From a virus: DNA of 31,890 nt. The stretch covers positions 1 through 31,890 of IMG/VR virus record IMGVR_UViG_3300044641_005617. One strand, 5' to 3'. The position numbers and the translations under genes were made by a program. This document shows positions 1-7,485 of the stretch, piece by piece; within the stretch, counting starts at the first letter, position 1; each line of letters starts with the position of its first letter. The notes beneath the pieces are model-generated. The model worked only from the letters and a program-made list of their open reading frames with translations, ran no database searches and had not been told where the DNA came from.

Positions 1-207
1 CCATGGTTAAAGACCGGCATTGAATACGAAGGTATTATGGTAAAGTCAGAAGAGAAGTCTGGACATACCTCAATGGCAGGATATTCTTCTAATTGTGAAA
101 AATACAACCTTGCTCAAATACTAGGATACAGAGTATTGCGTTACACAGCATTAAACCATAAGACTCTCGGAACTGATTTACAAACCCTTTTAGATAACCA
201 TAAATGA
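1..207 (+). CDS. C-terminal part of a phage nuclease (VRR-NUC/resolvase-like), truncated by window start
   Basis: The frame is open from base 1 to a TGA at 205-207, giving about 68 residues with no start in the window. The segment reads G-H-T-S-M-A-G, then a C-E-K-Y-N-L-A-Q-I-L-G-Y-R-V-L-R-Y block. This matches the end of small phage endonucleases of the VRR-NUC / endonuclease-like type, in which an EKYN-A-GW-VLR block closes the nuclease fold. It overlaps the next gene by ATGA, so it probably opens or belongs to the recombination operon. The catalytic N-terminal part lies outside the window, so the family call is tentative and rests on the tail motif alone. Confidence 0.5.
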   Translation, partial: PWLKTGIEYEGIMVKSEEKSGHTSMAGYSSNCEKYNLAQILGYRVLRYTALNHKTLGTDLQTLLDNHK

Positions 208-401
208 CAGTACTTACACTAGCCCTCATAAACGCTGAATTAAAGCGAAGAGGAATAACCAACAAGGATATTGCTGATAGGCTATGCAAGTCTCCAGGAA
301 CCATCACGAATTGGCTATCTAAAGGCAATATAACAATCAAACAGTTAGACGAGCTTATGATCGCATACGGAATACAAATTGAAAGAATTGTGTTTAAATG
401 A
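204..401 (+). CDS. Small helix-turn-helix protein (Cro/CI-like)
   Basis: This 65-residue protein consists almost entirely of a helix-turn-helix. A segment around residues 8-45 has the pattern 'L-K-R-R-G-I-T-N-K-D-I-A-D-R-L ... S-P-G-T-I-T-N-W-L-S-K-G-N-I', typical of XRE/Cro-type DNA-binding domains. The ATG overlaps the stop of the previous gene as ATGA, and its own stop overlaps the next start in the same way, so translation is probably coupled. It could regulate the recombination block or be a small DNA-binding accessory. No target site can be assigned from the sequence. Confidence 0.6.
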   Translation: MTVLTLALINAELKRRGITNKDIADRLCKSPGTITNWLSKGNITIKQLDELMIAYGIQIERIVFK

Positions 402-805
402 TCGTACAGAACTACTTCGTAATAGCTCAGTTAGTAGATGAATACCTTAAAGGAGGTGGAACCATAAGCCGATTAACCCACATCCTTGGAGTGAAGAACG
501 ATAAATACACCCTTGAAAGAATTGAAAAGCAGGATTGGACCAAAAAACACGTAAAGAAAATGACTAAAGCCGGAATCATATCTCCCAAAAAGCGCAGGGG
601 AAGAAGAAAACTCATCAAAGACGCAGAGGCTATCTCCGAAGAAGTCATCAAGTGGTTGGATGAATTGGGGGATCCTGTTAAGTTCTGCAGGTGCATTGGT
701 ATTAGAAGCCCAAAGACACTAAAATCGCGTCTCATATCCCACACATGGACTGAACAAGAAAAAAGTATATTAATCTCAAAACGAATATTAGATGATAGTT
801 TTTAA
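398..805 (+). CDS. Hypothetical basic protein, possible DNA-binding
   Basis: This 135-residue protein of unknown function starts in an ATGA overlap with the HTH gene. Its middle is strongly basic (S-P-K-K-R-R-G-R-R-K-L around residues 66-76). On both sides lie helical stretches that could form HTH-like units: I-S-R-L-T-H-I-L-G-V near residue 24, and V-K-F-C-R-C-I-G-I-R-S-P-K-T-L near 94. DNA binding is inferred from charge and position between a regulator-like gene and recombination genes; I recognise no family. Confidence 0.45.
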   Translation: MIVQNYFVIAQLVDEYLKGGGTISRLTHILGVKNDKYTLERIEKQDWTKKHVKKMTKAGIISPKKRRGRRKLIKDAEAISEEVIKWLDELGDPVKFCRCIGIRSPKTLKSRLISHTWTEQEKSILISKRILDDSF

Positions 806-1130
806 CCCTAGCAACCTAAACCTCACCCCAAACGAGGAGAGTAAATTTATAGAGATGAGAACCATCTTTGGTAAAGTCATATACCGAATAGAACGTGACA
901 AGAATAACCTTAATATGGAACGACAAGAGGACAGAGTAGGTTACCGCTTCCAAGGTCATTATGACTACCTAAAAATCCACCGTAACACGGATATACTCAG
1001 CGAAACCTTTAAAGTAGAATTAGTATGCCCAAACTGTAAAGACAAGGCTTATAACCTTACTGGAAAACTACCATTTGTATTCATTCTTAAAACCGATTTT
1101 GATGTTACAAAAGATACCAGTAAAGGTTAA
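792..1130 (+). CDS. Hypothetical small protein with a CPNC motif
   Basis: This 112-residue protein starts 14 bases inside the previous gene and its end overlaps the exonuclease start. It contains a single C-P-N-C motif near residue 79, which could bind metal in a dimer or be a remnant of a zinc ribbon; no second CxxC is present. The body is charged and has no membrane segment. No family is recognised. Its conserved place beside an exonuclease suggests a helper in recombination, but that is inference only. Confidence 0.45.
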   Translation: MIVFNPSNLNLTPNEESKFIEMRTIFGKVIYRIERDKNNLNMERQEDRVGYRFQGHYDYLKIHRNTDILSETFKVELVCPNCKDKAYNLTGKLPFVFILKTDFDVTKDTSKG

Positions 1131-2151
1131 TACACCAGAATGGTTGGAGTTGCGACGCAGTTATATAGGCTGTAGCGATATCCCCATCCTTACAGGGTCA
1201 AATAGAAATTATGGATCCCCACTCGATATTTTCTATGACAAAATAGGACTTGAAATAAAGAAGTTTAAGATGTCAGAGAGACCTTTAATGGGACACATCC
1301 AGGAACCTACCATACTTAACCTATGGAGGTATTCAGACGGCAAAGAATGGGTAGATAACTACACCAACGGCAGAGTTCTACGTGAGTTTAAACAAAACAC
1401 CGGCTATATTGTAGTTAACCCAGAGATACCATTTATGTCAGATACCCCCGACGGTACCATAGAGAAAGGTACCTTAAACCTATTCGGGGAAAAGTTAGAT
1501 AAAGACGCACCACTACAAGCAAAGAATATTGACTCCCTTAAATGGGCTTCTTCCGACGGTTGGATCCCAGAACATAAAGAACAGGTTACAGGTGAGATGT
1601 TAGTATTCGGAACGCAATATTCTGAAACAGTATCTTTAATCGGAGGTAACCAACTCGTAGTAGCACAGGTAGAATATAACGAAGACGTTGCAGCCGCCAT
1701 ATATAATATCTGTAAAAACTTCTGGATTAACTGCGTTCAACCAGCCAAACCACTTGCTAAACAATTTCTATTAGCTTACTCTAAAGCAGAGAAAGAAGCT
1801 ATTATGAAAGATATCATGGCACTAGAACCTCTACCGGACGACAGTGACGCTTACAGGGACTTTTTATCAACAAGATTCAAAAATCAAGATAACCCAGAGA
1901 AAAAAGTAAAAGCTTCCCCTGATATGGAGGTCCTTATGAACTATTATCAGTTTTATAATGATATTGGAAAAGAAGTAGATTTAATAAAGCGTAAAATAAA
2001 AAACACTTTATTGCGTTATCACGAACACAACGCAGTTACACTCATACAAGGGGAAGGATGTAAAAGCACAATGAATAAAAATCACCTTGTAAAAGGCAGG
2101 GAGATTTCAACAAAACATATTAAAGATCAATTAAACAAACTAAAACCGTAA
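1102..2151 (+). CDS. YqaJ-type viral recombinase / exonuclease
   Basis: This 349-residue protein probably resects double-stranded ends for phage recombination with the annealing protein downstream. Features follow the YqaJ/lambda-exo order: W-L-E-L-R-R with Y-I-G-C-S-D-I at about 14-27, G-H-I-Q-E-P at 64-69, P-F-M-S-D-T-P-D-G at 110-118, Q-A-K at 139-141 and a later E-Q-V-T-G-E-M helix at 160-166. The canonical active site is D...ExK, but here the glutamate position appears to be glutamine. I chose the ATG at 1102; a TTG at 1075 would overlap the previous gene much more. Its stop is followed within 3 bases by the SSB-like gene. Confidence 0.75.
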   Translation: MLQKIPVKVNTPEWLELRRSYIGCSDIPILTGSNRNYGSPLDIFYDKIGLEIKKFKMSERPLMGHIQEPTILNLWRYSDGKEWVDNYTNGRVLREFKQNTGYIVVNPEIPFMSDTPDGTIEKGTLNLFGEKLDKDAPLQAKNIDSLKWASSDGWIPEHKEQVTGEMLVFGTQYSETVSLIGGNQLVVAQVEYNEDVAAAIYNICKNFWINCVQPAKPLAKQFLLAYSKAEKEAIMKDIMALEPLPDDSDAYRDFLSTRFKNQDNPEKKVKASPDMEVLMNYYQFYNDIGKEVDLIKRKIKNTLLRYHEHNAVTLIQGEGCKSTMNKNHLVKGREISTKHIKDQLNKLKP

Positions 2152-2153
2152 AA

Positions 2154-2852
2154 ATGGCACAAGGAACATCAGAACAAGGAGGTACGTTTTTCTACGTCAA
2201 ACCAAAACATCTTAAACCAGGAGAGAACGAATACCCCTGCATGGAGCTTATCCAAAAAAAAGGAGAGAACTATGAAGTAGTAAATACAGTAAACTTCTTA
2301 ACCGGACACATCACCGAAATATCTAAGGTGGATAAAATGATAGAGAAGTACGGAAGATTCAGAGGAGTTAAGTTTACTCTTTCCGACCTTGAGTTAAATG
2401 AAAAATACGTATTTGATCTACCATATAGCGGCCCATCCAGAGAAATGCTTAACCGATTAGCCACCTTATCCTCATTCAAGGACATGCTTAAAATATCTTT
2501 TTATCGTGGTGATAAAGGGTACGCTGGAACTTCAGTTAAAGTATTTACATCCAGTGGTGAGCAGAAACTTGAAATTAAGTACGGGTACAAAGAGCATATA
2601 GAGCCACGTATGAAAAAAGTAATGTTTCAGGGAAAAGAACTTAACGACTACACTAAAGTAGACGATATGTTTGACGCTTTAATTGACACAGTTCTTTCTA
2701 AATTCGAAGTAGCTACGTCAAAACAACCATCAAACACACCTGCAGGAACAGTGTATAAAGACCTTAATGTTATCGAGCCAGAAGCAGATAACTACGTACA
2801 ACCATCATTCTCCCCTACTGTAGATGATAACGACTTAGGATTGCCATTTTAA
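2154..2852 (+). CDS. ssb: Single-stranded DNA-binding protein (phage SSB-like)
   Basis: This 232-residue protein begins 2 bases after the exonuclease stop. Residues 1-175 are mixed beta/charged, as expected for a diverged OB-fold. The last about 45 residues are low-complexity and end in D-D-N-D-L-G-L-P-F. That matches the acidic, phenylalanine-terminated tip through which SSB proteins recruit partners. Its place between an exonuclease and an annealing protein fits the usual exo-SSB-annealase set. The OB fold itself is inferred, because the core sequence has no signature I can read by eye. Confidence 0.6.
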   Translation: MAQGTSEQGGTFFYVKPKHLKPGENEYPCMELIQKKGENYEVVNTVNFLTGHITEISKVDKMIEKYGRFRGVKFTLSDLELNEKYVFDLPYSGPSREMLNRLATLSSFKDMLKISFYRGDKGYAGTSVKVFTSSGEQKLEIKYGYKEHIEPRMKKVMFQGKELNDYTKVDDMFDALIDTVLSKFEVATSKQPSNTPAGTVYKDLNVIEPEADNYVQPSFSPTVDDNDLGLPF

Positions 2853-2874
2853 TAACTAATTGATAATAAAGTAT

Positions 2875-4188
2875 ATGAGTATTAGAAAGAAAATAGTAGC
2901 AATCTCTCAAGCAGTAGGGCAGCTAGAATTCAAAAAGACAGACTTTCAGGGAGTAGACATCTACACCTCTGAATACATCAACAGTATGATTAAGCCCATC
3001 TTCGATGAACATGGAGTGGTCCCAATTGTAAACGTGCAATACGGCCAGGATAAGGTAGCAATTACCATTCAATACATCCATGACGGAGAGGATGAATTAA
3101 TTCAAACCGTAGAGCATCCAATCAATACAGCCCTTTGGGGAGGTGGGAATATTACCTTGACCAACAAATATGCGTATATCCTAATGTTCCAAATAGGAAC
3201 CAAGGATGATGTTAGTTTAAAGGCTACCAGAGATACTGCCTTCGGGCCTAAAAATGAAGATTTAAAGGCAAATATAGAGTATAGGGAAGTTGATCTTAAT
3301 GGCCGAACAACATCTACAAAAACAATTAAACTACAAGATACTGCAGTATATAACATTGGAACACACTCTAATTCTACATTAAATATACAAAAAGCAGAAG
3401 ACATCCATCCTCCAGAAGGTATGATGTTACGTAAAACAGATGAGCTACAAGCCGGAGATGAGGATAAACCGGTAGACCAAGTATTAGCCGCCATTAATAA
3501 CGTAGTTAAAGACGAGGATCTTGAAATCATAGTAGACAAGCCCGAAAAACAAGAACCACAACCAGACCAAGCACTATTCGAAAGGCTAAATGAAGGAGAA
3601 TGGAAGATAAAGGTAGCCATAACTGACTGTATGAGTGAAGTATCAGCAGTAAAATCATTGGACGAGCAGTACAAAATGATTGGCACGGATATATATGGAT
3701 ATAAAGACTTAGCCTTATGCCCTATCCCTATCGAGAGCATTATTGACTTATTTCCGCGCAGGTCCAACAGTAAAATACGTCTACCCTTAATTCAATACAG
3801 AGTATTCGGAGAAGAAGCAGCCTGGAAGATGTTAGAGGTTCAAACAAGTAGAACAAGAGCCGACCTTGAGGTGATGCTTACCAATAAGAAATCCGAGCAG
3901 CCAGAAGAAACCTTAAAGCCAGTTATCCACAAACTAAGCCTACCTTTTGAAATATCCGAACATATTGGTATTGACAGGAATATTGAAGTAACCCACAAGC
4001 TGTTTGCCGATATAAAAGGAATGGGATTATCTGCGTTTATGATAATATATGCACTAGGCAAAATGAAGGACAAACCAGAGATTGACACTACAGGAGGGGA
4101 CGATGGTATCATAACCAACTTCCTATCAAAAGCCTCAAGGTTACAGATTGAAGAAATGATTAAATTAGCTATGAGTGTAGCAGCGTAA
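2875..4188 (+). CDS. ERF-like single-strand annealing protein
   Basis: This 437-residue protein likely anneals complementary single strands. The N-terminal half resembles the ERF family: a helix with Y-I-N-S-M-I-K-P-I-F-D-E-H-G-V-V-P near 34-50, then G-G-G-N-I-T-L-T-N-K-Y-A-Y at 89-101 followed by an F-Q-I-G-T-K-D-D segment, equivalent to the ERF G-x-A-x-T-Y-x-x-R-Y-x-x-DD block. The C-terminal half is longer than in a minimal ERF and is unassigned. I chose ATG 2875 over an in-frame TTG 15 bases upstream. It follows the SSB-like gene and shortly precedes an unknown gene, consistent with one recombination operon. Confidence 0.6.
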   Translation: MSIRKKIVAISQAVGQLEFKKTDFQGVDIYTSEYINSMIKPIFDEHGVVPIVNVQYGQDKVAITIQYIHDGEDELIQTVEHPINTALWGGGNITLTNKYAYILMFQIGTKDDVSLKATRDTAFGPKNEDLKANIEYREVDLNGRTTSTKTIKLQDTAVYNIGTHSNSTLNIQKAEDIHPPEGMMLRKTDELQAGDEDKPVDQVLAAINNVVKDEDLEIIVDKPEKQEPQPDQALFERLNEGEWKIKVAITDCMSEVSAVKSLDEQYKMIGTDIYGYKDLALCPIPIESIIDLFPRRSNSKIRLPLIQYRVFGEEAAWKMLEVQTSRTRADLEVMLTNKKSEQPEETLKPVIHKLSLPFEISEHIGIDRNIEVTHKLFADIKGMGLSAFMIIYALGKMKDKPEIDTTGGDDGIITNFLSKASRLQIEEMIKLAMSVAA

Positions 4189-4189
4189 C

Positions 4190-4900
4190 ATGGAATATAC
4201 CCCAGAAGACCTTAATAAAGTAAGAATAAAAACTCGTGATGGGAAGGGAATACATGAACTTCCCATCACAGTTGATATTTTAGAAGTGGTTCCGGAACTT
4301 AAAGCCCTAGACCAATTCGATACCGTATTCTTTGCCTGGGGCCATACCGATGATGGACGCATTATAGCCAGAAATAAAATTATTAGGTTCATTAATTTCA
4401 TGTACTCAAGAGAGTTAACCTGCATTAAAGAGCAACACAAGTCATACAGAGCCCAAAAAGTAGAATGTGCCTTGTTAGCAGGGTTTGAATATGACCCCGT
4501 TACTGGTAAATTCACCGAAGAGGTAGAAAGGATGCTTATGTGTTTAAATCCTATAGCAAATAGGATGATAATAGCCTTTTGTAGGCATAACTATTATGAC
4601 GATGAAGTTACTTTAGTAGCTATGAGAGAGGTTTTTTATAGAAGCATGGCTGACCTTTTAGATAATAGAGATGCAAAGCCAGATGATATTACAGAATGGA
4701 AAAAAACGTCTAAAAGCATAACAGACCTTAAAGTGGAAATTCTTAACGGTGACGAAAACAGAATCCTTTCAGCAGCATTAGTTAAAAAGATTGAAGAAGA
4801 AAGCCTTGGCTTCCGACCAGAAGACGTTGCATATAGAATTAAAAGAGGTGAAGACCCCTTAGACGGGTATGATTTTTACAGAGATGACGTCCTCGGTTAA
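4190..4900 (+). CDS. Hypothetical phage protein
   Basis: This 236-residue protein starts 1 base after the annealing-protein stop. It is soluble, charged and mostly helical, with a central helical segment around 105-155 that includes a C-R-H-N-Y-Y-D-D-E-V stretch. No catalytic signature is evident. The following gene overlaps its end. Co-expression with the recombination genes is likely from spacing. I do not recognise the family. Confidence 0.5.
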   Translation: MEYTPEDLNKVRIKTRDGKGIHELPITVDILEVVPELKALDQFDTVFFAWGHTDDGRIIARNKIIRFINFMYSRELTCIKEQHKSYRAQKVECALLAGFEYDPVTGKFTEEVERMLMCLNPIANRMIIAFCRHNYYDDEVTLVAMREVFYRSMADLLDNRDAKPDDITEWKKTSKSITDLKVEILNGDENRILSAALVKKIEEESLGFRPEDVAYRIKRGEDPLDGYDFYRDDVLG

Positions 4901-5186
4901 AAAGAAATATTACTCTAAGGCATACCTCGTTAAGTTTATCGACGGTACCTATAAACTCATTGGTAATAACATCCAAACAGTATCTTATCAACAAGTAAGA
5001 GGCCCAGAAGGGGAAATTGAAAAGATACCATTTACCACAGATCATTACGTCTACTCATCTAAGGAAACAAAATACGGTACCATGCCATGTACCTCTGTCA
5101 TGTGGTTAGAAGAAGTAAAGACCCAAAAACAAAAAGATGGCATCCATGTATTTAATAATTTAGGCAAAGAATTAATGGTAATGTAA
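4884..5186 (+). CDS. Hypothetical small basic protein
   Basis: This 100-residue protein starts inside the end of the previous gene; ATG 4884 gives a 17-base overlap and ATG 4869 a longer one. It is beta-rich with basic patches (S-S-V-K-K-K-Y-Y-S-K near the N-terminus) and contains a V-M-W-L-E-E segment near residue 70. It is the last gene before a new promoter at 5194, so it probably closes the recombination operon. Function unknown. Confidence 0.45.
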   Translation: MTSSVKKKYYSKAYLVKFIDGTYKLIGNNIQTVSYQQVRGPEGEIEKIPFTTDHYVYSSKETKYGTMPCTSVMWLEEVKTQKQKDGIHVFNNLGKELMVM

Positions 5187-5193
5187 ATTTTTC

Positions 5194-5201
5194 TATATTT
5201 G
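5194..5201 (+). promoter_or_regulatory. Predicted Bacteroidota-type -7 box for the virion-surface genes
   Basis: TATATTTG matches the TAnnTTTG -7 element and ends 15 bases before the ATG at 5217. No clear TTG is seen 19-21 bases upstream, so it may be weak or activator-dependent. It separates the recombination genes from the virion genes. Confidence 0.5.
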
Positions 5202-5216
5202 AACAAAATATAGACC

Positions 5217-5873
5217 ATGGCATTTATACAAAAAGCTAAAGCCTCTTTAGGCGACGTAATAATGAAAGGAGTCCTTACTCCAACAACTTCAACAGCCTTT
5301 GATACAACTCAAAATGAACTTTGGACCGGTGCTGTAACAGCAGTGGCCTCACAAATAACCTCCATTGGTGTTACGTGCTTTACCACTAATCAAGCATTAG
5401 ACTTCCCAAGACAACCAGGAGCCCCCGTTATATTTAATCAGGATTGGGTATCAACTCAAATTGATACATGTACTGCTCTAGTTGCTCAGATTAACGCAGC
5501 AGCCTTAGATGTAGATAGTCCTCTTTATGGATTAGTTTCAGCAGCATCTACCGGAGGTGGGGGTTATACAATTACTACTACGGATCCTTCATTGGTTCTG
5601 CAGTTCGATAACTTGGTAAGAACTACCATCACAAAAACTTTATCGGGATTTGACCTATCTACCTTCCAAGGTAATTGTATTGTGGTGGCAACCACCACTA
5701 CTGCCATTAACTATAATGAACTAGGAGTAGCAGCAACAGCCGGAGTAGGAATACTCGTTGGTGCAGGAGCTCCTTTTGATATCATTGGAAACGCAAATAT
5801 CTTGAACTTCCGTTGTATTGAAGCTTCAGGAGCTTCCCCTGCAACCGTTAATTACGAAATCTACGTTGGATAA
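5217..5873 (+). CDS. Probable virion structural protein
   Basis: This 218-residue protein is rich in threonine, alanine and valine and has little charge. That composition is typical of beta-sandwich virion components such as tail or decoration proteins. It has no signal peptide or membrane segment. It is the first gene behind the 5194 promoter. Its end overlaps the next ORF in another frame, raising the question whether the two are also made as one frameshift product. The assignment rests on composition and position, not on a recognised family. Confidence 0.5.
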   Translation: MAFIQKAKASLGDVIMKGVLTPTTSTAFDTTQNELWTGAVTAVASQITSIGVTCFTTNQALDFPRQPGAPVIFNQDWVSTQIDTCTALVAQINAAALDVDSPLYGLVSAASTGGGGYTITTTDPSLVLQFDNLVRTTITKTLSGFDLSTFQGNCIVVATTTTAINYNELGVAATAGVGILVGAGAPFDIIGNANILNFRCIEASGASPATVNYEIYVG

Positions 5874-6642
5874 TATAAAAAATACACGAATAATAAGGGC
5901 AGATAAACCCCTTAAAAGCAGAGATACGTTCAAGTCTGTTAATGGATGCCCTACTATTACAATAGGCGATAATCAAGAAAGTGGGATTGTATTTATTGGT
6001 GACGGTGCCGCATTTACTGCTTTAATTAGTGGAGGTGAACCAGGTTATACAATAGGAACTGTAACAGGGGAAGTTCCACCAGGCTGCATTGCAGATGTTA
6101 CTGAAATAGACGGAGATTATTATGTAATTCTTGATGGAAAGGCTACTACATTTGGTTCTTATACATTTTCATTAACAGTATTAGATGATAATAACTGTGA
6201 AAGTGATCCTAAAACATTTACCATTGAAGTATGGGCAGAGTTTAATAATAAAATTCCACAGGTTGTAACTATATTAGATCCTTTTTTAATAGCTGTATCT
6301 GAACTCCCATTAACTTATGGCTCAGGTGTAGCTTTAGATTCTATAATTTTGAATTATACAAGTGTTGGCGCATCATTTCCTAATATAGAAGATCCAAACG
6401 GTGATTTTACAGCTGATTTATATAATTCTCCTGCAACAGGTGATGTTACTGATGCTGTAATTTATGATATAACTGAGGCATACCCACAGTTTGCAACAGG
6501 GTCAACTCCATACACGGATAATTTTATTTCTGGATCAGATTCATTTACTGAATTTGATGGATCAGCGGCTAATGGAGATTGGAAATTTCGTGGAGTGACC
6601 GGGACTATTAATGTAGTATCGCTTGTATTTAAACCAGTATAA
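5866..6642 (+). CDS. Ig-like plus P-domain-like virion-surface protein, start uncertain
   Basis: This ORF of about 258 residues has no ATG near its beginning. The frame is open from 5806, with candidate TTG starts at 5818 and 5866; 5866 overlaps the upstream stop by 8 bases and is chosen. An Ig/cadherin-like module (G-G-E-P-G-Y-T-I-G-T ... G-E-V-P-P-G-C ... F-G-S-Y-T-F-S-L-T-V-L-D-D) is followed by a segment resembling a proprotein-convertase P domain (F-T-A-D-L-Y ... F-T-E-F-D-G-S-A-A-N-G-D-W-K-F-R). Both are carbohydrate- or surface-binding folds, so a role in adsorption is likely. It could instead be the C-terminal part of a +1 frameshift product of the upstream gene. Confidence 0.55.
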   Translation: MDNIKNTRIIRADKPLKSRDTFKSVNGCPTITIGDNQESGIVFIGDGAAFTALISGGEPGYTIGTVTGEVPPGCIADVTEIDGDYYVILDGKATTFGSYTFSLTVLDDNNCESDPKTFTIEVWAEFNNKIPQVVTILDPFLIAVSELPLTYGSGVALDSIILNYTSVGASFPNIEDPNGDFTADLYNSPATGDVTDAVIYDITEAYPQFATGSTPYTDNFISGSDSFTEFDGSAANGDWKFRGVTGTINVVSLVFKPV

Positions 6643-6643
6643 T

Positions 6644-7198
6644 ATGCAAAAACGTAAACTAATAATACTTATTTCTATAGCACTATTACTGATAGCAATG
6701 ATATTAACCTCATGCTGTACCACTAGACAGCGTGAGGTTATAGTTTACAAAACAAAGGATAGTACAGCAATTCACGTAGATACTACATGGAGGGTATTCA
6801 CTAATCCGGCAGATAGCATATCTATATTTGGTAAGCTTACAGCCTACCAGGATAGCCTTGGCAAGTGCAAAATAAAAGACACAGAAGGAACCACAGAGTC
6901 AGGAAAGATAAAGGTAAAGTATATCATTAAGAACGACAGCATCTTTATCGAATGCAACACCAAGCCTTATGAGATTAAAATAGCAGAGTTAACCACAACC
7001 ATAGAGAAGTTCAAAGAGATTTACGAGTCATACACCAGTGAAACAACGAAGGTTAAAAACACCTCATGGTTCTCGTTCTGGCAGACTTGGGCAGTACTAG
7101 CCTATATCGCACTTACTACAACGTACCTCATTTTAAAGGCATTTAAGTTGAAAATTGCGTTCACCATAACACCACCCTTTATCACCATAACAAAATGA
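6644..7198 (+). CDS. Probable unimolecular spanin (lipoprotein with C-terminal membrane anchor)
   Basis: This 184-residue protein has a hydrophobic N-terminal signal ending in a lipobox L-T-S-C at about residue 25. A periplasmic middle of charged helical and beta sequence follows, then a single membrane helix near 145-165 (W-A-V-L-A-Y-I-A-L-T-T-T-Y-L-I-L). An outer-membrane lipid anchor joined to an inner-membrane anchor in one chain is the hallmark of u-spanins, which fuse the two membranes at lysis. The chosen ATG at 6644 gives a clean signal peptide; an in-frame codon at 6623 would add non-signal sequence. Other explanations are a phage lipoprotein of superinfection exclusion or an Rz1-like variant. 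Confidence 0.5.
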   Translation: MQKRKLIILISIALLLIAMILTSCCTTRQREVIVYKTKDSTAIHVDTTWRVFTNPADSISIFGKLTAYQDSLGKCKIKDTEGTTESGKIKVKYIIKNDSIFIECNTKPYEIKIAELTTTIEKFKEIYESYTSETTKVKNTSWFSFWQTWAVLAYIALTTTYLILKAFKLKIAFTITPPFITITK

Positions 7199-7485
7199 TC
7201 TATACCTACAACATAGATTCTGCCAAAGGCGACGAAACTATTGTTGCAGGGAGAACAGGTAAGATAATTACGTTGACCTCAATCAATATCAACAAACCTA
7301 CAGGAGCTTATTTTGTTTCTCTTATTTTAGTACGTGGATCAGTAGAAAGCACTTTGTGGATTTATAATTTAGATGAGGGAGACATAATATTAGATACCAC
7401 TGATTATAAAATAGATCAATCTTCATCAATTAATATATCAAGTACCCCAGGAATTTCATTAACCGTAATTGGAGTAATAGAATGA
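7195..7485 (+). CDS. Small beta-rich virion-like protein
   Basis: This 96-residue protein starts in an ATGA overlap with the spanin candidate and ends in another ATGA overlap with the collagen-like fibre gene. Its sequence alternates short hydrophobic strands with S/T/G turns, as in small virion beta-sandwich proteins. The tight coupling to the fibre suggests a base or cap partner for it. No family is recognised. Confidence 0.45.
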   Translation: MIYTYNIDSAKGDETIVAGRTGKIITLTSININKPTGAYFVSLILVRGSVESTLWIYNLDEGDIILDTTDYKIDQSSSINISSTPGISLTVIGVIE

